From Christensenella minuta (GTDB taxonomy: Bacteria > Bacillota > Clostridia > Christensenellales > Christensenellaceae), in assembly GCF_003628755.1 (NCBI RefSeq), contig NZ_CP029256.1:2189585-2253584 (forward strand): DNA of 64,000 bases, written 5' to 3'. The notes under the pieces were generated by a model that was not told the origin of the DNA, made no database searches, and saw only the letters and a program-made list of their open reading frames with translations. A program made the position numbers and the translations under genes. Numbering within the stretch: position 1 is the stretch's first letter; each line of letters opens with the position of its first letter. This document shows positions 42,801 through 50,071 of the stretch, one piece after another.

Positions 42801-44004
42801 TGATCGTCCAGCCCATCTTGTTGGCACTCACCTGTTCGCCCGTTTTATCGATCCTGCCCATAGGCACCGTCACTTCACCCACCGCCGTCCACTCAGCGTC
42901 CTGCGGCGGCGCAGCCGCGCCGTTTGACAGCTCCGCAGTGTTGGCCACGCGGGGAAGGGCAGCCTGACCGGCCGCCGTAAAGACGTCTTTTGTCACCTGT
43001 GTCACCACGCGAAGCGTTTGCGGCGCTTTGTCGTCCGCCCCGAAGGTATACGAAAACCCCTCCGCCGCAAAATCCGCGAGGAGTTCATAAGCGCCGTTTT
43101 TCTCGATCTCCGCAGAAACGAAGGACTGTCCCTCACCCGCCGTATCCGTCACCTTATAGCCCGCGAGGGACGCCCCGGGCGTTTTAGTTCCGACCTTTAC
43201 CGTCCACGCGACCCGCCCGGTCTGCGGGTCGTATTCGCCTGTTTTCTCTACGCCGTCCGGTACGGATACCTTGGGGAAAAGCACTTCCACTCCCGTATCC
43301 CCCGACGGCGTCTTTTGCAGGGGGATGCCCACGCTTGTAGTGCTTCCCTGGCTCAGCACGCCGTTTTCCAGCATAAAATCGAGCAGGCAGCCGCCCGTGA
43401 TGTCCATTGCGCCGGGGTTCCCGACGATTTCCCCGAAGGTCGCCGTCAGCACGCCGTCACGAATCTCATAGGTGGCGACAACCTGCCCGCCGCCTGTCAT
43501 CTCCTTGGGTCCGGCGGTATCGCCTACCGTGAAGGCCGCCGGGAATTCAAAGCGGAACGTATCTCCCGGCGCGACGGACCGCTCATCCGCGTTTTTGAGG
43601 ATACTGAAATCAAGGCGCAGCCGCAGCCCCCTGATATCTTCCGCTTTTACGCCCGAAAGATCGAATATCCCGTCCTTTTTCAAAACAGCGGCCGCTTCTC
43701 CCGCAGCATTCACATACCAAAACTCCGGGATGCTGAGGCCAAGCTGGTCAATGTCGTCGGTTTCGTCCTTCGGCGCATCCGGGGATGCGGCAAAGCCGCT
43801 GGTCTTAAATCCCGCAAGTTCCGGTCCTGCCGGGGCTTCCGGTTCCTCCGTCCGTGTTTCGGCCGCAACCGGCTCCTGCGAGGGACCGCTCCCGGCCGGC
43901 TCCTGCGCGTACGCGGCGCACGCCCCCGCAAAAACAGCGCACATAAGGAACAGGCAAACACCTTTCTTCAGCAGCCGCGGCCTCTTTTCTCCCGATCGCA
44001 TCAT
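39865..44004 (-). CDS. Sortase-anchored surface adhesin with Cna-B/SpaA domains
   Basis: A 1379-residue secreted protein. A signal peptide (1-33) and an acidic Pro/Glu linker lead into several isopeptide-type beta domains (about 90-1000), including segments such as GKYTLHFETLVENG typical of fimbrial adhesins. Three SpaA/Cna-B domains follow: KYDADAGEAVPVPGAVYGLF, IRKASKEDPSAGIGGTVFALY and LKTDETGQLLPGARLSL. The C-terminus has the sorting signal RAPQTGD, a hydrophobic helix and a basic tail. It probably forms a wall-linked fibre with lysine-derived isopeptide bonds. The first ATG is at 44004 with a second at 44001; AGAGG lies upstream. Its promoter is 44221-44249. Confidence 0.88.
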   Translation of the reverse strand: MMRSGEKRPRLLKKGVCLFLMCAVFAGACAAYAQEPAGSGPSQEPVAAETRTEEPEAPAGPELAGFKTSGFAASPDAPKDETDDIDQLGLSIPEFWYVNAAGEAAAVLKKDGIFDLSGVKAEDIRGLRLRLDFSILKNADERSVAPGDTFRFEFPAAFTVGDTAGPKEMTGGGQVVATYEIRDGVLTATFGEIVGNPGAMDITGGCLLDFMLENGVLSQGSTTSVGIPLQKTPSGDTGVEVLFPKVSVPDGVEKTGEYDPQTGRVAWTVKVGTKTPGASLAGYKVTDTAGEGQSFVSAEIEKNGAYELLADFAAEGFSYTFGADDKAPQTLRVVTQVTKDVFTAAGQAALPRVANTAELSNGAAAPPQDAEWTAVGEVTVPMGRIDKTGEQVSANKMGWTITVNDNPTPNTILGAVIRDTLSADLKLDEASPTLKIGSGKAIKLPVNPTPLPGTPYATLDSDNHFVVYLGDINGKYTLHFETLVENGVGTGASPTLENSASLEGRLPFGDGDEPYVVQGRVGPVSSAFNTVHVAKTAGAFDYAAGELRWSIKPSARMERYDQAVVADRIPDDQEFVEGSAVIRNAARPEGAQELTPEEVKGILGVNGKEITFTFGAAEDTAEDYIDNITIEYRTRALNYFSENGIAHKYSNSASLSVTAGETSYGATDTADKWIANHILAKTAAYEFDDGENRGYMHYAVTVNGDGTNLGGVTVSDDLAGYNEATRINDLAGNDITDEFPMPDWEFAAEKFRVENVTDGIDSMQGYGIGEGKTTFENGLLHVPLGELQKKYRIHIYMELKNKDAFLARNVKIITGNTATAAADEFTCPQKTFSVSAAQPAAQDAFANKLIDKKSLGYDGDGIPANILWEVRFNPNGAALGYCAVEDTVLAGMEFDYDSVELYVSAHTGGTVTGTGAKVPKTGYRVDVAAHADGSSTMKVTPPQDGRAYTLRYRTNITGTLTDMNVKNDAALLSGGSPLAEDYALQMAGENAWANLTWKAAHQIYKYDADAGEAVPVPGAVYGLFPRGGAGGVPLKTGITDSEGKIMFWGLEQNTAYDIREITAPDGYVCDPEVYTFTTSADTYDPSRVASQPVPERRTAATVQIRKASKEDPSAGIGGTVFALYRTMDGAVPDGVPVEFSGSAGVYTYVGCGVDGTGLYTGEDGRLILDGLPWDEYFLCETHAAAGYLADIGRRYAITVNPAGSASFDSASGISAVGTVLNDPTKVEVLKTDETGQLLPGARLSLEDARGNVVETWVSGTEAKTFTGRLEAGASYTVRELSPPAGYEAAQPISFSVKTDGALQSVLVINNRQPGQNGGTAEDPGQAPPRGGEGIREAGKNTRAPQTGDAEATPLPLLAALSASAAGWALHSLRKGKRFS

Positions 44005-44220
44005 TTTCCTCTTTCCGTTCCCTTTTCTGCCGATGGAACAAATTTGGACCGTTTCTTTTGAGCAGGCTCAAAAGGCAATCGGCTGCCGTGCTGCAAGCAG
44101 TTTAGGCCCCTGACTTTGCGTCGCCGTATTTCTACGGTTTTGCCCTGATCGCGCCGCATGCCTCTTCCGTTTCCGCGGGAGAATCCCTTATAGCGCATTC
44201 TTATACTTTTCTAAAAATGT

Positions 44221-44249
44221 ATTATATCGGATCGCTCTTCCATTTTCAA
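44221..44249 (-). promoter_or_regulatory. Promoter of the surface adhesin gene
   Basis: On the minus strand TTGAAA (44249-44244), a 17-bp spacer and TATAAT (44226-44221). The start near 44214 gives a leader of about 210 nt. Confidence 0.75.
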
Positions 44250-44266
44250 TATACAATGGTAACTTT
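44246..44266. repeat. Shared promoter element, copy at the adhesin
   Basis: TCAATATACAATGGTAACTTT matches 39845-39865 at 19 of 21 positions and abuts the -35 of the adhesin promoter. Confidence 0.6.
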
Positions 44267-44369
44267 TTTATCGTTCCCCGTCGTTCCCTCCCTGCGCCCA
44301 TCCGTCCGTCCCGGTTGTCTCCCATGTAGAAAACGCAAGCTCTGTAGCCATTTTCGTTGATGATTTGGA

Positions 44370-44398
44370 TTGTAACTTGCAGGCGAATATTGTATAAT
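44370..44398 (+). promoter_or_regulatory. Promoter of the tetR pair
   Basis: TTGTAA (44370-44375), a 17-bp spacer and TATAAT (44393-44398). Confidence 0.8.
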
Positions 44399-44427
44399 AT
44401 AAAATTAACTGACCAAGGATTATCTGA

Positions 44428-45126
44428 ATGGACGGGAGGCTTGTTTTGAAAAGCCGTGACACGAAAAAAGGATCATTACGTGACGAACTGATCCGGGCCG
44501 GGCTCGATTTCTTAAATGAGCACACCATGGACGAGTTTACTATGCGTAAAATGGCCGAACTGTGCCATGTAACCCCGCACGCGATTTATAATCATTTCCG
44601 GAATAAAGACGAATTCCTGAGCGCGGTCGGCGACCGGATTGAAAAAATGATTTCCGAATACTGTATGGACGCCCTATCAAGGGATTCCGCTGATTTTGCC
44701 GTCAAAATGAACCGGTTTGCCCAGGCATACCTGGTACTTTTTGAAAAATATCCGCACCACTTTCAAATATTGCTGAACCAGAACAGGGATCCCTACTACC
44801 TGATCGAATCCGACGGAAAAGAACTCTCTTACCTGGTGAAATATGCGGGAATGCCGAACCTGAAGGCATTGAATAAGCTCAGTACCCTTCCCGCCCCGCT
44901 CCTGAAGGGGATACTTAAGGTGGGAAAGGTAATGGAACATATCAAAAAGACTCCGCCCGGCCCTCCCGGGAAAAAACAAGAGTCTTCGGTGACGGAGGGG
45001 CAGATTCTGCTGCTCTGCTTTATTAACGGCCTGCAATACGCCCTGCACAGCGGATTCCTGCCGAAGGAAGGCCGTGACGAGGCGACGCTTTCCATGCTCC
45101 GCCTGCTGCTTGGCAGAATTCTATGA
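44428..45126 (+). CDS. TetR/AcrR family transcriptional regulator
   Basis: A 232-residue regulator. The N-terminal TetR helix-turn-helix is residues 15-60 (FTMRKMAELCHVTPHAIYNH). The C-terminal helical ligand domain is unlike well-known types. Two starts are possible: ATG 44428 after AAGGA, or TTG 44446 after GGGAGG. It forms a dicistronic operon with a second TetR gene 13 bases downstream. Being divergent from the adhesin, it could regulate it. Confidence 0.88.
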   Translation: MDGRLVLKSRDTKKGSLRDELIRAGLDFLNEHTMDEFTMRKMAELCHVTPHAIYNHFRNKDEFLSAVGDRIEKMISEYCMDALSRDSADFAVKMNRFAQAYLVLFEKYPHHFQILLNQNRDPYYLIESDGKELSYLVKYAGMPNLKALNKLSTLPAPLLKGILKVGKVMEHIKKTPPGPPGKKQESSVTEGQILLLCFINGLQYALHSGFLPKEGRDEATLSMLRLLLGRIL

Positions 45127-45139
45127 AAGGAGCGTCCCG

Positions 45140-45736
45140 ATGGCTGCAAAGCGAACAAAAAGCCTCAAAGACCGCCTGATCGACGCGACGATCCGCGGGA
45201 TCGAAAAAGTCGGCGTGGAGAACCTTTCCCTGCGCAAAATAGCCGCAGACTGCGGCGTGACGCACGCCACGGCCTATAAATATTTTGAAAACAAACAGGA
45301 CCTGATCTCTGTATGCTGCGGCCGTATCGCCGTGCGGGTTCAAGCCTATCTCGCCCGTTCTATGCACGATGCGCCCGAACCTTATGTCGCGATGTGCAAA
45401 TCCTATCTCCGTTACATGGTCAGGCACCCGCAGTTCCATGCCCTGCTTCACATGTCGCCGCTGACAAAGCAGGCCGGAGACCCGGTCATCCGGGCGCTGC
45501 CCGGCAGCCGTTACGCAGCCCAGTCGGAGATGATCCGGGATTTCCTTGGCCGCTGCGGCGTGCCTGCGGAAGAACAGTTTTCCCTCATACAGCTGATTTC
45601 CATCCTGCTGAACGGACTGATCGCCGTTCTCACCAGCCGGACAGCGGTTTACCAGGGAGACGACGTCTCAGAGCTGGTCGACGTGTTCGTGTTCGGTCCG
45701 CTCGGCCTCCATCCAAAGAACCTGCCGGGCGTGTGA
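45140..45736 (+). CDS. TetR/AcrR family transcriptional regulator
   Basis: A 198-residue TetR protein. The helix-turn-helix runs through residues 12-60 (NLSLRKIAADCGVTHATAYKY). A C-terminal WHG-like dimer domain follows. AAAGGAG precedes the ATG. Paired TetR genes in one transcript are uncommon and may respond to related ligands. The stop codon lies inside the loop of the terminator hairpin. Confidence 0.92.
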   Translation: MAAKRTKSLKDRLIDATIRGIEKVGVENLSLRKIAADCGVTHATAYKYFENKQDLISVCCGRIAVRVQAYLARSMHDAPEPYVAMCKSYLRYMVRHPQFHALLHMSPLTKQAGDPVIRALPGSRYAAQSEMIRDFLGRCGVPAEEQFSLIQLISILLNGLIAVLTSRTAVYQGDDVSELVDVFVFGPLGLHPKNLPGV

Positions 45737-45757
45737 GCCGCACGCCCTTTTTTTTTT
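45727..45757 (+). terminator. Rho-independent terminator of the tetR pair
   Basis: GGGCGTG (45727-45733) and CACGCCC (45741-45747) form a 7-bp stem followed by ten T. The TGA stop (45734-45736) sits in the loop. Confidence 0.88.
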
Positions 45758-45812
45758 GCGCCGCCAATGGTATGATGGAGTGAGAATTCCCGCAAAAGAA
45801 AGGCTTCCTGCC

Positions 45813-46574
45813 ATGAAATCAGCGCTCGGCGGTCTTGCGACTGCATTTTCAATGTATTCCATATTGCCTATGCCCCAGCTTGGCTGGAGCCCGTCCACCA
45901 TGAAATACGCCATGTGCTTTTTCCCGCTGGTTGGCGTGCTTTGCGGCATGGCTGCGTGGCTGTGGATATGGTTGTGCGGCGCTGCGGGTTTTGGTCCCGT
46001 GCTGTTTGCCGCCGTACTGACGCTGCTGCCCGTCATCCTGTCGGGCGGCATCCACCTCGACGGCCTGATCGATACGGGAGATGCGCTGGGTTCGCACCAA
46101 AGCCCGCAGCGCCGGCTGGATATCCTCAAAGATCCGCATGTGGGCGCGTTCGGCATAATCTTCTGTGCGGCCTGCCTCCTGCTTACTTTTGGCTTTGCCG
46201 TACAATTTTCCGCAAATCCTTCTGCGCCACTGGTGCTGTGCCTCGGCTATGTGCTCGCGCGCGGATACGCTTCATTTGCCATCGTCTCCTTGCGCCTCGC
46301 ACGCAGCACCGGCCTTGCGCATGCCTTTGCGGACGGCGCAGACAGGAAGGCCGTGCGGGCGGTGAGCGTCGTGTGGACCGCCGCAGCCTCGGCCGCAATG
46401 ATCCTGGCTGCTCCTCTCGCAGGGACCGCCGCAGCCTCGGCCGCCTTCCTGTGGTTCCTGATCTTCCGACACATCTGTTACGGCAAATTCGGCGGGCTGA
46501 CCGGCGACCTTGCCGGGTTCCTGCTCTGTGTGACGGAGCTTATCGTGCTTGCGTGCGCGGCGGTGGCGGGATGA
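45813..46574 (+). CDS. cobS: Adenosylcobinamide-GDP ribazoletransferase
   Basis: A 253-residue integral membrane enzyme that joins adenosylcobinamide-GDP to alpha-ribazole in the last steps of cobalamin synthesis and salvage. GGIHLDGLIDTGDAL near residue 72 is the diagnostic motif. About six transmembrane segments are visible. The ATG at 45813 follows AAAGG at a slightly long spacing. An extended -10 (TGGTATGAT, 45768-45776) is the likely promoter. No other cob gene is local, so this may serve salvage with genes elsewhere. Confidence 0.93.
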   Translation: MKSALGGLATAFSMYSILPMPQLGWSPSTMKYAMCFFPLVGVLCGMAAWLWIWLCGAAGFGPVLFAAVLTLLPVILSGGIHLDGLIDTGDALGSHQSPQRRLDILKDPHVGAFGIIFCAACLLLTFGFAVQFSANPSAPLVLCLGYVLARGYASFAIVSLRLARSTGLAHAFADGADRKAVRAVSVVWTAAASAAMILAAPLAGTAAASAAFLWFLIFRHICYGKFGGLTGDLAGFLLCVTELIVLACAAVAG

Positions 46575-46861
46575 AGGGAATTTGCGTTTATATGCTTTTA
46601 TGTGCGGACGGCACGCTATATACCGGCTGGACCAACGACATTGCCAGGCGCTTTGCTGCCCACCAGTCCGGCGCGGGCGCGAAATATACCAAACCCCGCC
46701 GTCCCGTGCGGCTCGCTTATGTCGAACCGGCTGCGACAAAGCAGGCCGCCATGAAGCGCGAATACGCAATCAAGCGCCTGTCCCGCAAGGAAAAGCTTGC
46801 ACTGGCGGACGCGTGGGCAAGAAAGGACTGGCGCAAAGACGGCCCTGCGGGAGGAAACTAA
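46571..46861 (+). CDS. GIY-YIG nuclease superfamily protein (UPF0213)
   Basis: A 96-residue single-domain GIY-YIG protein. The motif appears as VYMLLCADGTLYTGWTNDI, with RRFAAHQSGAGAKYT and EYAIKRLSRKEKLAL typical of the YhbQ/UPF0213 family. Role unknown; possibly DNA repair. The ATG overlaps the cobS stop by 4 bases (ATGA), so it is translationally coupled to it, with no evident functional link. Confidence 0.92.
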   Translation: MKGICVYMLLCADGTLYTGWTNDIARRFAAHQSGAGAKYTKPRRPVRLAYVEPAATKQAAMKREYAIKRLSRKEKLALADAWARKDWRKDGPAGGN

Positions 46862-46900
46862 ACGGCCCTGCTGCAACAGGCGCCCCTGCGTCCGTTTTTT
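46860..46900 (+). terminator. Putative terminator after the GIY-YIG gene
   Basis: AAACGG...CCGTTTTTT with an inner CCTG-CTGCAA-CAGG stem, ending in a T-run. The structure is imperfect. Confidence 0.45.
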
Positions 46901-47095
46901 GTCTCCTGGTTCTATACGGCGGCTAATTATTCCCCATCCGCGAAGCTGCATATCTGCGTGGCCACGCTGCTTCCGTGCGCCGGAAGCCGTGTTTTTCACA
47001 GGACCCGGCGGTCTTTTCCCCCGCATGATGTTGATATAAAGGGATTTCCCATGCCATGTCCGCCGCTCCGGCAGGGCAGTCCTTTGCGCATATAA

Positions 47096-47125
47096 AAAGC
47101 TCCTGCCCCCTTGGGCAAGAGCTTT
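47096..47125. terminator. Terminator of the sortase/sepF operon
   Basis: AAAGCTC(CT)GCCC pairs with GGGC(AA)GAGCTTT, an 11-bp interrupted stem with a 4-nt loop. On the minus strand it is followed by TTATATG. It ends the long minus-strand run. Confidence 0.75.
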
Positions 47126-47152
47126 CGTCTTGTTTTGCTTTGCTGGCGCGCC

Positions 47153-47569
47153 TTATCCAACGACTTGGTAGGTGATGACCGTTTCCTGTCCGTCCACGAA
47201 ATAGAAATCGATCAGGAGCGCTTTCCCATCGTCCGTCTGTTTCCCAATCTGGTAAGACTGCCCGGTTCCGTCGTTCTGCACCTCCTGCGTTACTATGAAC
47301 CCGTCTTCGTTTACCAGCTTCGCAAGATAATTGTTGATGTCCTCTACGGTCACTTCGCCGTTGCCGTAGGTCACTATGGTTTTTTCGCCGTCAGTCCCCG
47401 TGCTCTTGGACGTTCCCGTAATCGGCCGCTCCCCTGCGACGGAATACAGCGTGACGACTTTCTGTCCTCCTACTTCGACAGTTTCCGCCGTCTGCGGCAT
47501 ACAGCCCGTAGCCACTGCAAGCATGGCCGCCACAAGGACCATCATGACCAACATTTTCCTTTTCTTCAT
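47153..47569 (-). CDS. Small lipoprotein of unknown function
   Basis: A 138-residue lipoprotein. The signal peptide ends in a lipobox (VATGC, Cys23). The mature domain (about 115 residues) has no family I recognise; it is rich in Thr/Val with VTLYSVAGERPITGTSK and ends in VITYQVVG. It lies 27 bases after sepF and is the last gene of the run, so it may help anchor or regulate cell-envelope functions. Confidence 0.7.
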   Translation of the reverse strand: MKKRKMLVMMVLVAAMLAVATGCMPQTAETVEVGGQKVVTLYSVAGERPITGTSKSTGTDGEKTIVTYGNGEVTVEDINNYLAKLVNEDGFIVTQEVQNDGTGQSYQIGKQTDDGKALLIDFYFVDGQETVITYQVVG

Positions 47570-47596
47570 ACTCCTGTTCCTTTCCTCCCTGATCTA

Positions 47597-48034
47597 TTAC
47601 CAATTCAATTTCGTTTTTGCATCAAAATTCCCGCCGTCCGTTTCAACTTCTACCTCCGCGGGCACGGCAATGAAAAGGGTAGGCGTCACCCAGTTGATCT
47701 GTCCTTTCAGGGCATAGGCCGCCCCGCCTACAAAATCGGCGATGCGCTGTGCCGTTCCGTTTTCCAGTCCATCTACATTGACGACGGCCTGCCTGCCGTA
47801 TTCGAGGTCCATCGCGATCTCCCGGGCGTCTTCATATTCCTTTGGCTCGTAGATGAGAATCTTCGTTTCCCCGTCGTACATACGGATAATTTTGCCCTTT
47901 TCCTTTTTCCCGGAACGTACGCGCTCCCGCGGCCCTGCCTGAACCGTCTCCTCATAACCGCCTTCGCCGTATGCGGCGGCTGGTGCTTCCTCAAATCCGA
48001 TTGCGTTTAAAAACCTGTTGCCAAACCTTCCCAT
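47597..48034 (-). CDS. sepF: Cell division protein SepF
   Basis: A 145-residue protein starting at 48034 (MGRFGNRFLNAIGF), which has the N-terminal amphipathic membrane-binding helix of SepF. The globular C-terminal domain contains VNVDGLENGTAQRIADFVGGAAYAL. SepF tethers and bundles FtsZ at the septum in Gram-positives. It lacks its usual ylm/ftsZ context: here it follows an NlpC/P60 enzyme and a sortase. AAGGAG precedes the ATG. Whether a second sepF exists elsewhere is not known. Confidence 0.9.
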   Translation of the reverse strand: MGRFGNRFLNAIGFEEAPAAAYGEGGYEETVQAGPRERVRSGKKEKGKIIRMYDGETKILIYEPKEYEDAREIAMDLEYGRQAVVNVDGLENGTAQRIADFVGGAAYALKGQINWVTPTLFIAVPAEVEVETDGGNFDAKTKLNW

Positions 48035-48062
48035 ATACGTTCTCCTTGCTTGATTTAATCCG

Positions 48063-49256
48063 TCAGTTGACTGTCCACCCATTGAGGATCGCTCCTTCAT
48101 AGGCCTGTTCTTCCGTCAACATTAACGGTAACCCGTTTGGCGCGGTTGAAACCTTGATTTTCGCTTCTTCCTGCTGATTGTGAGCGGTTTCCCGCCCGTC
48201 CAGATACGCCAGGCGGCGGACATAACAAAAGCCCGAGCCTTCAAGGGAACTAATAACGACATTGTTTTTGGAGGAAGAGCAGTGGGCCACAAGCGTCGCC
48301 CCTTCCTCGTCTGTGCCGACGAGAATGCCGACATGATTGATCCCCGCATCCTGCGGGTTTTTATAAAATACGATATCTCCCGGCTGTGCTTCTTCCCATG
48401 GGATCTCATAGGAATGCGCCCACTGGCCCGCCGTACCGTAGCCAATTTGATTGGTCAGGCCGGCCTTGTCAAACGGCCATGCCGGATTTTGCTGCGCGGT
48501 AAAGGATTCCTCCGCATTGAGCATGCACCAGAGCACGTATCCGCTGCAATCCAGGCCGTAGGACCGGATGGTCCCCGTCTGGCTGCTGCCCGCGCTGCCC
48601 ACGACCGCGTCGTTACCCCAGCGTACATCCCAGCCGCTCGCCGTGCTTTTGCCGCCCCAGAAATAATTTACCCTGCCCACGAGAGAGTATGCTTTGAGGA
48701 CGATCTCCCGGCGGTAAGGGCCGAGGCCGGCCGGCAGGTTTTTTTCGATCTTCTCCAGCTGCTTTTCCGTAAGTGCCAGCGTATCGTCATTCCCCTTTGC
48801 GGAAATATCCGAGAGAAAAACGGCGGGAACGTCATAGCCCGGTGTTTCATCCCGGCTGCCTTCCGCAGGAGCAAGCGCCTGCGTTTCGTCCTGCGGCGCG
48901 GGTGCATCCGGCTGCCGCTCTGCCGGGGGTTCCTCCGGTTCCGGCTGTGCCGTCTCTGCCGGAACGTTTTCTGCAGGCAAAGAGGGCTCCGGGGCGTTCG
49001 ATTCAGCCGCGGATGGGGTGGGTTCCGGCGTTTCGGACGCCTCCGGGGCGGAAGTGGGCAGCGTGGGTTCCGGATTTGGTTCCACGGATGGCTCTTCCGC
49101 CGACGGTTCCTGCACCGCCGGTTCAGCTGCAGCTGCCGGCTGGCTTTCTTCCGCCGACGGTTCCTGCGCCGCCACCGTCACCGCCATAGCCAGCATCATA
49201 ATTCCTGCCACCACGACTGCCAGTATCCCCCTAAACTTTTTCTTCATTGCTTTCAC
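48063..49256 (-). CDS. Secreted NlpC/P60 peptidoglycan endopeptidase
   Basis: A 397-residue secreted protein. A signal peptide (1-30) is followed by a long Pro/Glu/Ala-rich linker (31-135) and an NlpC/P60 domain. The catalytic residues are Cys237 (DCSGYV), His308 (NHVG) and His325. The enzyme should cleave stem peptides in peptidoglycan. The linker probably spans the wall. The start is a GTG at 49256 with AAGGT upstream; an ATG at 49247 is also possible. It lies 49 bases after the sortase and 28 before sepF. Confidence 0.9.
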   Translation of the reverse strand: MKAMKKKFRGILAVVVAGIMMLAMAVTVAAQEPSAEESQPAAAAEPAVQEPSAEEPSVEPNPEPTLPTSAPEASETPEPTPSAAESNAPEPSLPAENVPAETAQPEPEEPPAERQPDAPAPQDETQALAPAEGSRDETPGYDVPAVFLSDISAKGNDDTLALTEKQLEKIEKNLPAGLGPYRREIVLKAYSLVGRVNYFWGGKSTASGWDVRWGNDAVVGSAGSSQTGTIRSYGLDCSGYVLWCMLNAEESFTAQQNPAWPFDKAGLTNQIGYGTAGQWAHSYEIPWEEAQPGDIVFYKNPQDAGINHVGILVGTDEEGATLVAHCSSSKNNVVISSLEGSGFCYVRRLAYLDGRETAHNQQEEAKIKVSTAPNGLPLMLTEEQAYEGAILNGWTVN

Positions 49257-49305
49257 AAAATTTACCTTGACCTTTCTTAATCTTTTTTATCCATGCTGCC
49301 GGCCG

Positions 49306-50070
49306 TCAAATTTCCGACAGCTTCCCCACCACCGCATAGCGGGCATTTTTAAAATCGTATGTACAGGTGACCATTGTCACGATCCTGTCCCCCGCGCCGA
49401 CGGTTACGTCAGAGGAAAAAGTCGATTTGCTTTTTGCTTCCGCCGCGAAGCTCTGGAGGGCTTCGTCGTCCGGGTTAAACTCAATGTCGTTCGCCGTGCC
49501 GTCCACTACATATCCCGCAAACAAGTCGATGCGGTAAGTCCTTCCCTGCGTGTACAGGAAAAGGTGGGGATGCCCGTTATAATAGTCCTGGTCTTTATAT
49601 CCTTCCAGACTGGCGAACATTTTGCCGCTCTTCATGTGGTGCCCGTACAAAACCGAGTTTTTATCCGAAAAATCCGCAGAGTTCCGGTAATCAAGGAAGA
49701 TCGCCCCAACTTTATTGTCCGTCCCGTCGTACAGGTGGGTGAGGTAGTAACTGTTGTCCGTGCCCTGCATCACAGGATAGTCGATCACCGTGTCTTCGGA
49801 ATAGATCCACGCCACCGCACCGCCGGAAATCCGGCGCAGCTCTGCAACGTCGATCCTACCGGCCGCAGCGTCTTCCGCGGATATCTGCCCGGTTTCCGCA
49901 TCCTGCTTCACCACAGCGTCCTGCAGGCTGCCGTATAGTTGGTCGCCCTGCGCGTATTCCTTTGTCTGTGTGTAAATCGCAGCCCCGGCATAGAGCATTA
50001 CGCAGATGCACGCTATGATCCCAATCCAGAGCCATGCGCCTTTTTTTGATTTTCTTTCGTGTCTTGCCAT
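49306..50070 (-). CDS. srtB: Class B sortase
   Basis: A 254-residue membrane-anchored transpeptidase. An N-terminal basic segment and transmembrane helix (about residues 12-33) are followed by the sortase fold. The catalytic residues are visible: His144 (YGHHM), Cys236 (VTCTYDF) and Arg244. It should join C-terminal sorting signals to the wall or to pilin lysines. It starts 1 base after the stop of the Ig-like anchored protein, whose MPQTG signal it may recognise. It is the only sortase in the window, though three anchored proteins with differing motifs (APQTG, MPQTG, FPKTG) are present. Confidence 0.94.
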   Translation of the reverse strand: MARHERKSKKGAWLWIGIIACICVMLYAGAAIYTQTKEYAQGDQLYGSLQDAVVKQDAETGQISAEDAAAGRIDVAELRRISGGAVAWIYSEDTVIDYPVMQGTDNSYYLTHLYDGTDNKVGAIFLDYRNSADFSDKNSVLYGHHMKSGKMFASLEGYKDQDYYNGHPHLFLYTQGRTYRIDLFAGYVVDGTANDIEFNPDDEALQSFAAEAKSKSTFSSDVTVGAGDRIVTMVTCTYDFKNARYAVVGKLSEI

Positions 50071-50071
50071 T

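Larger units (their letters stand above)
44005..44427. other. Divergent promoter region between adhesin and TetR genes
   Basis: The 423 bases contain the adhesin promoter with its long (about 210-nt) leader on the minus strand, the shared promoter element at 44246-44266, and the tetR promoter at 44370-44398. No gene is visible. Confidence 0.6.
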
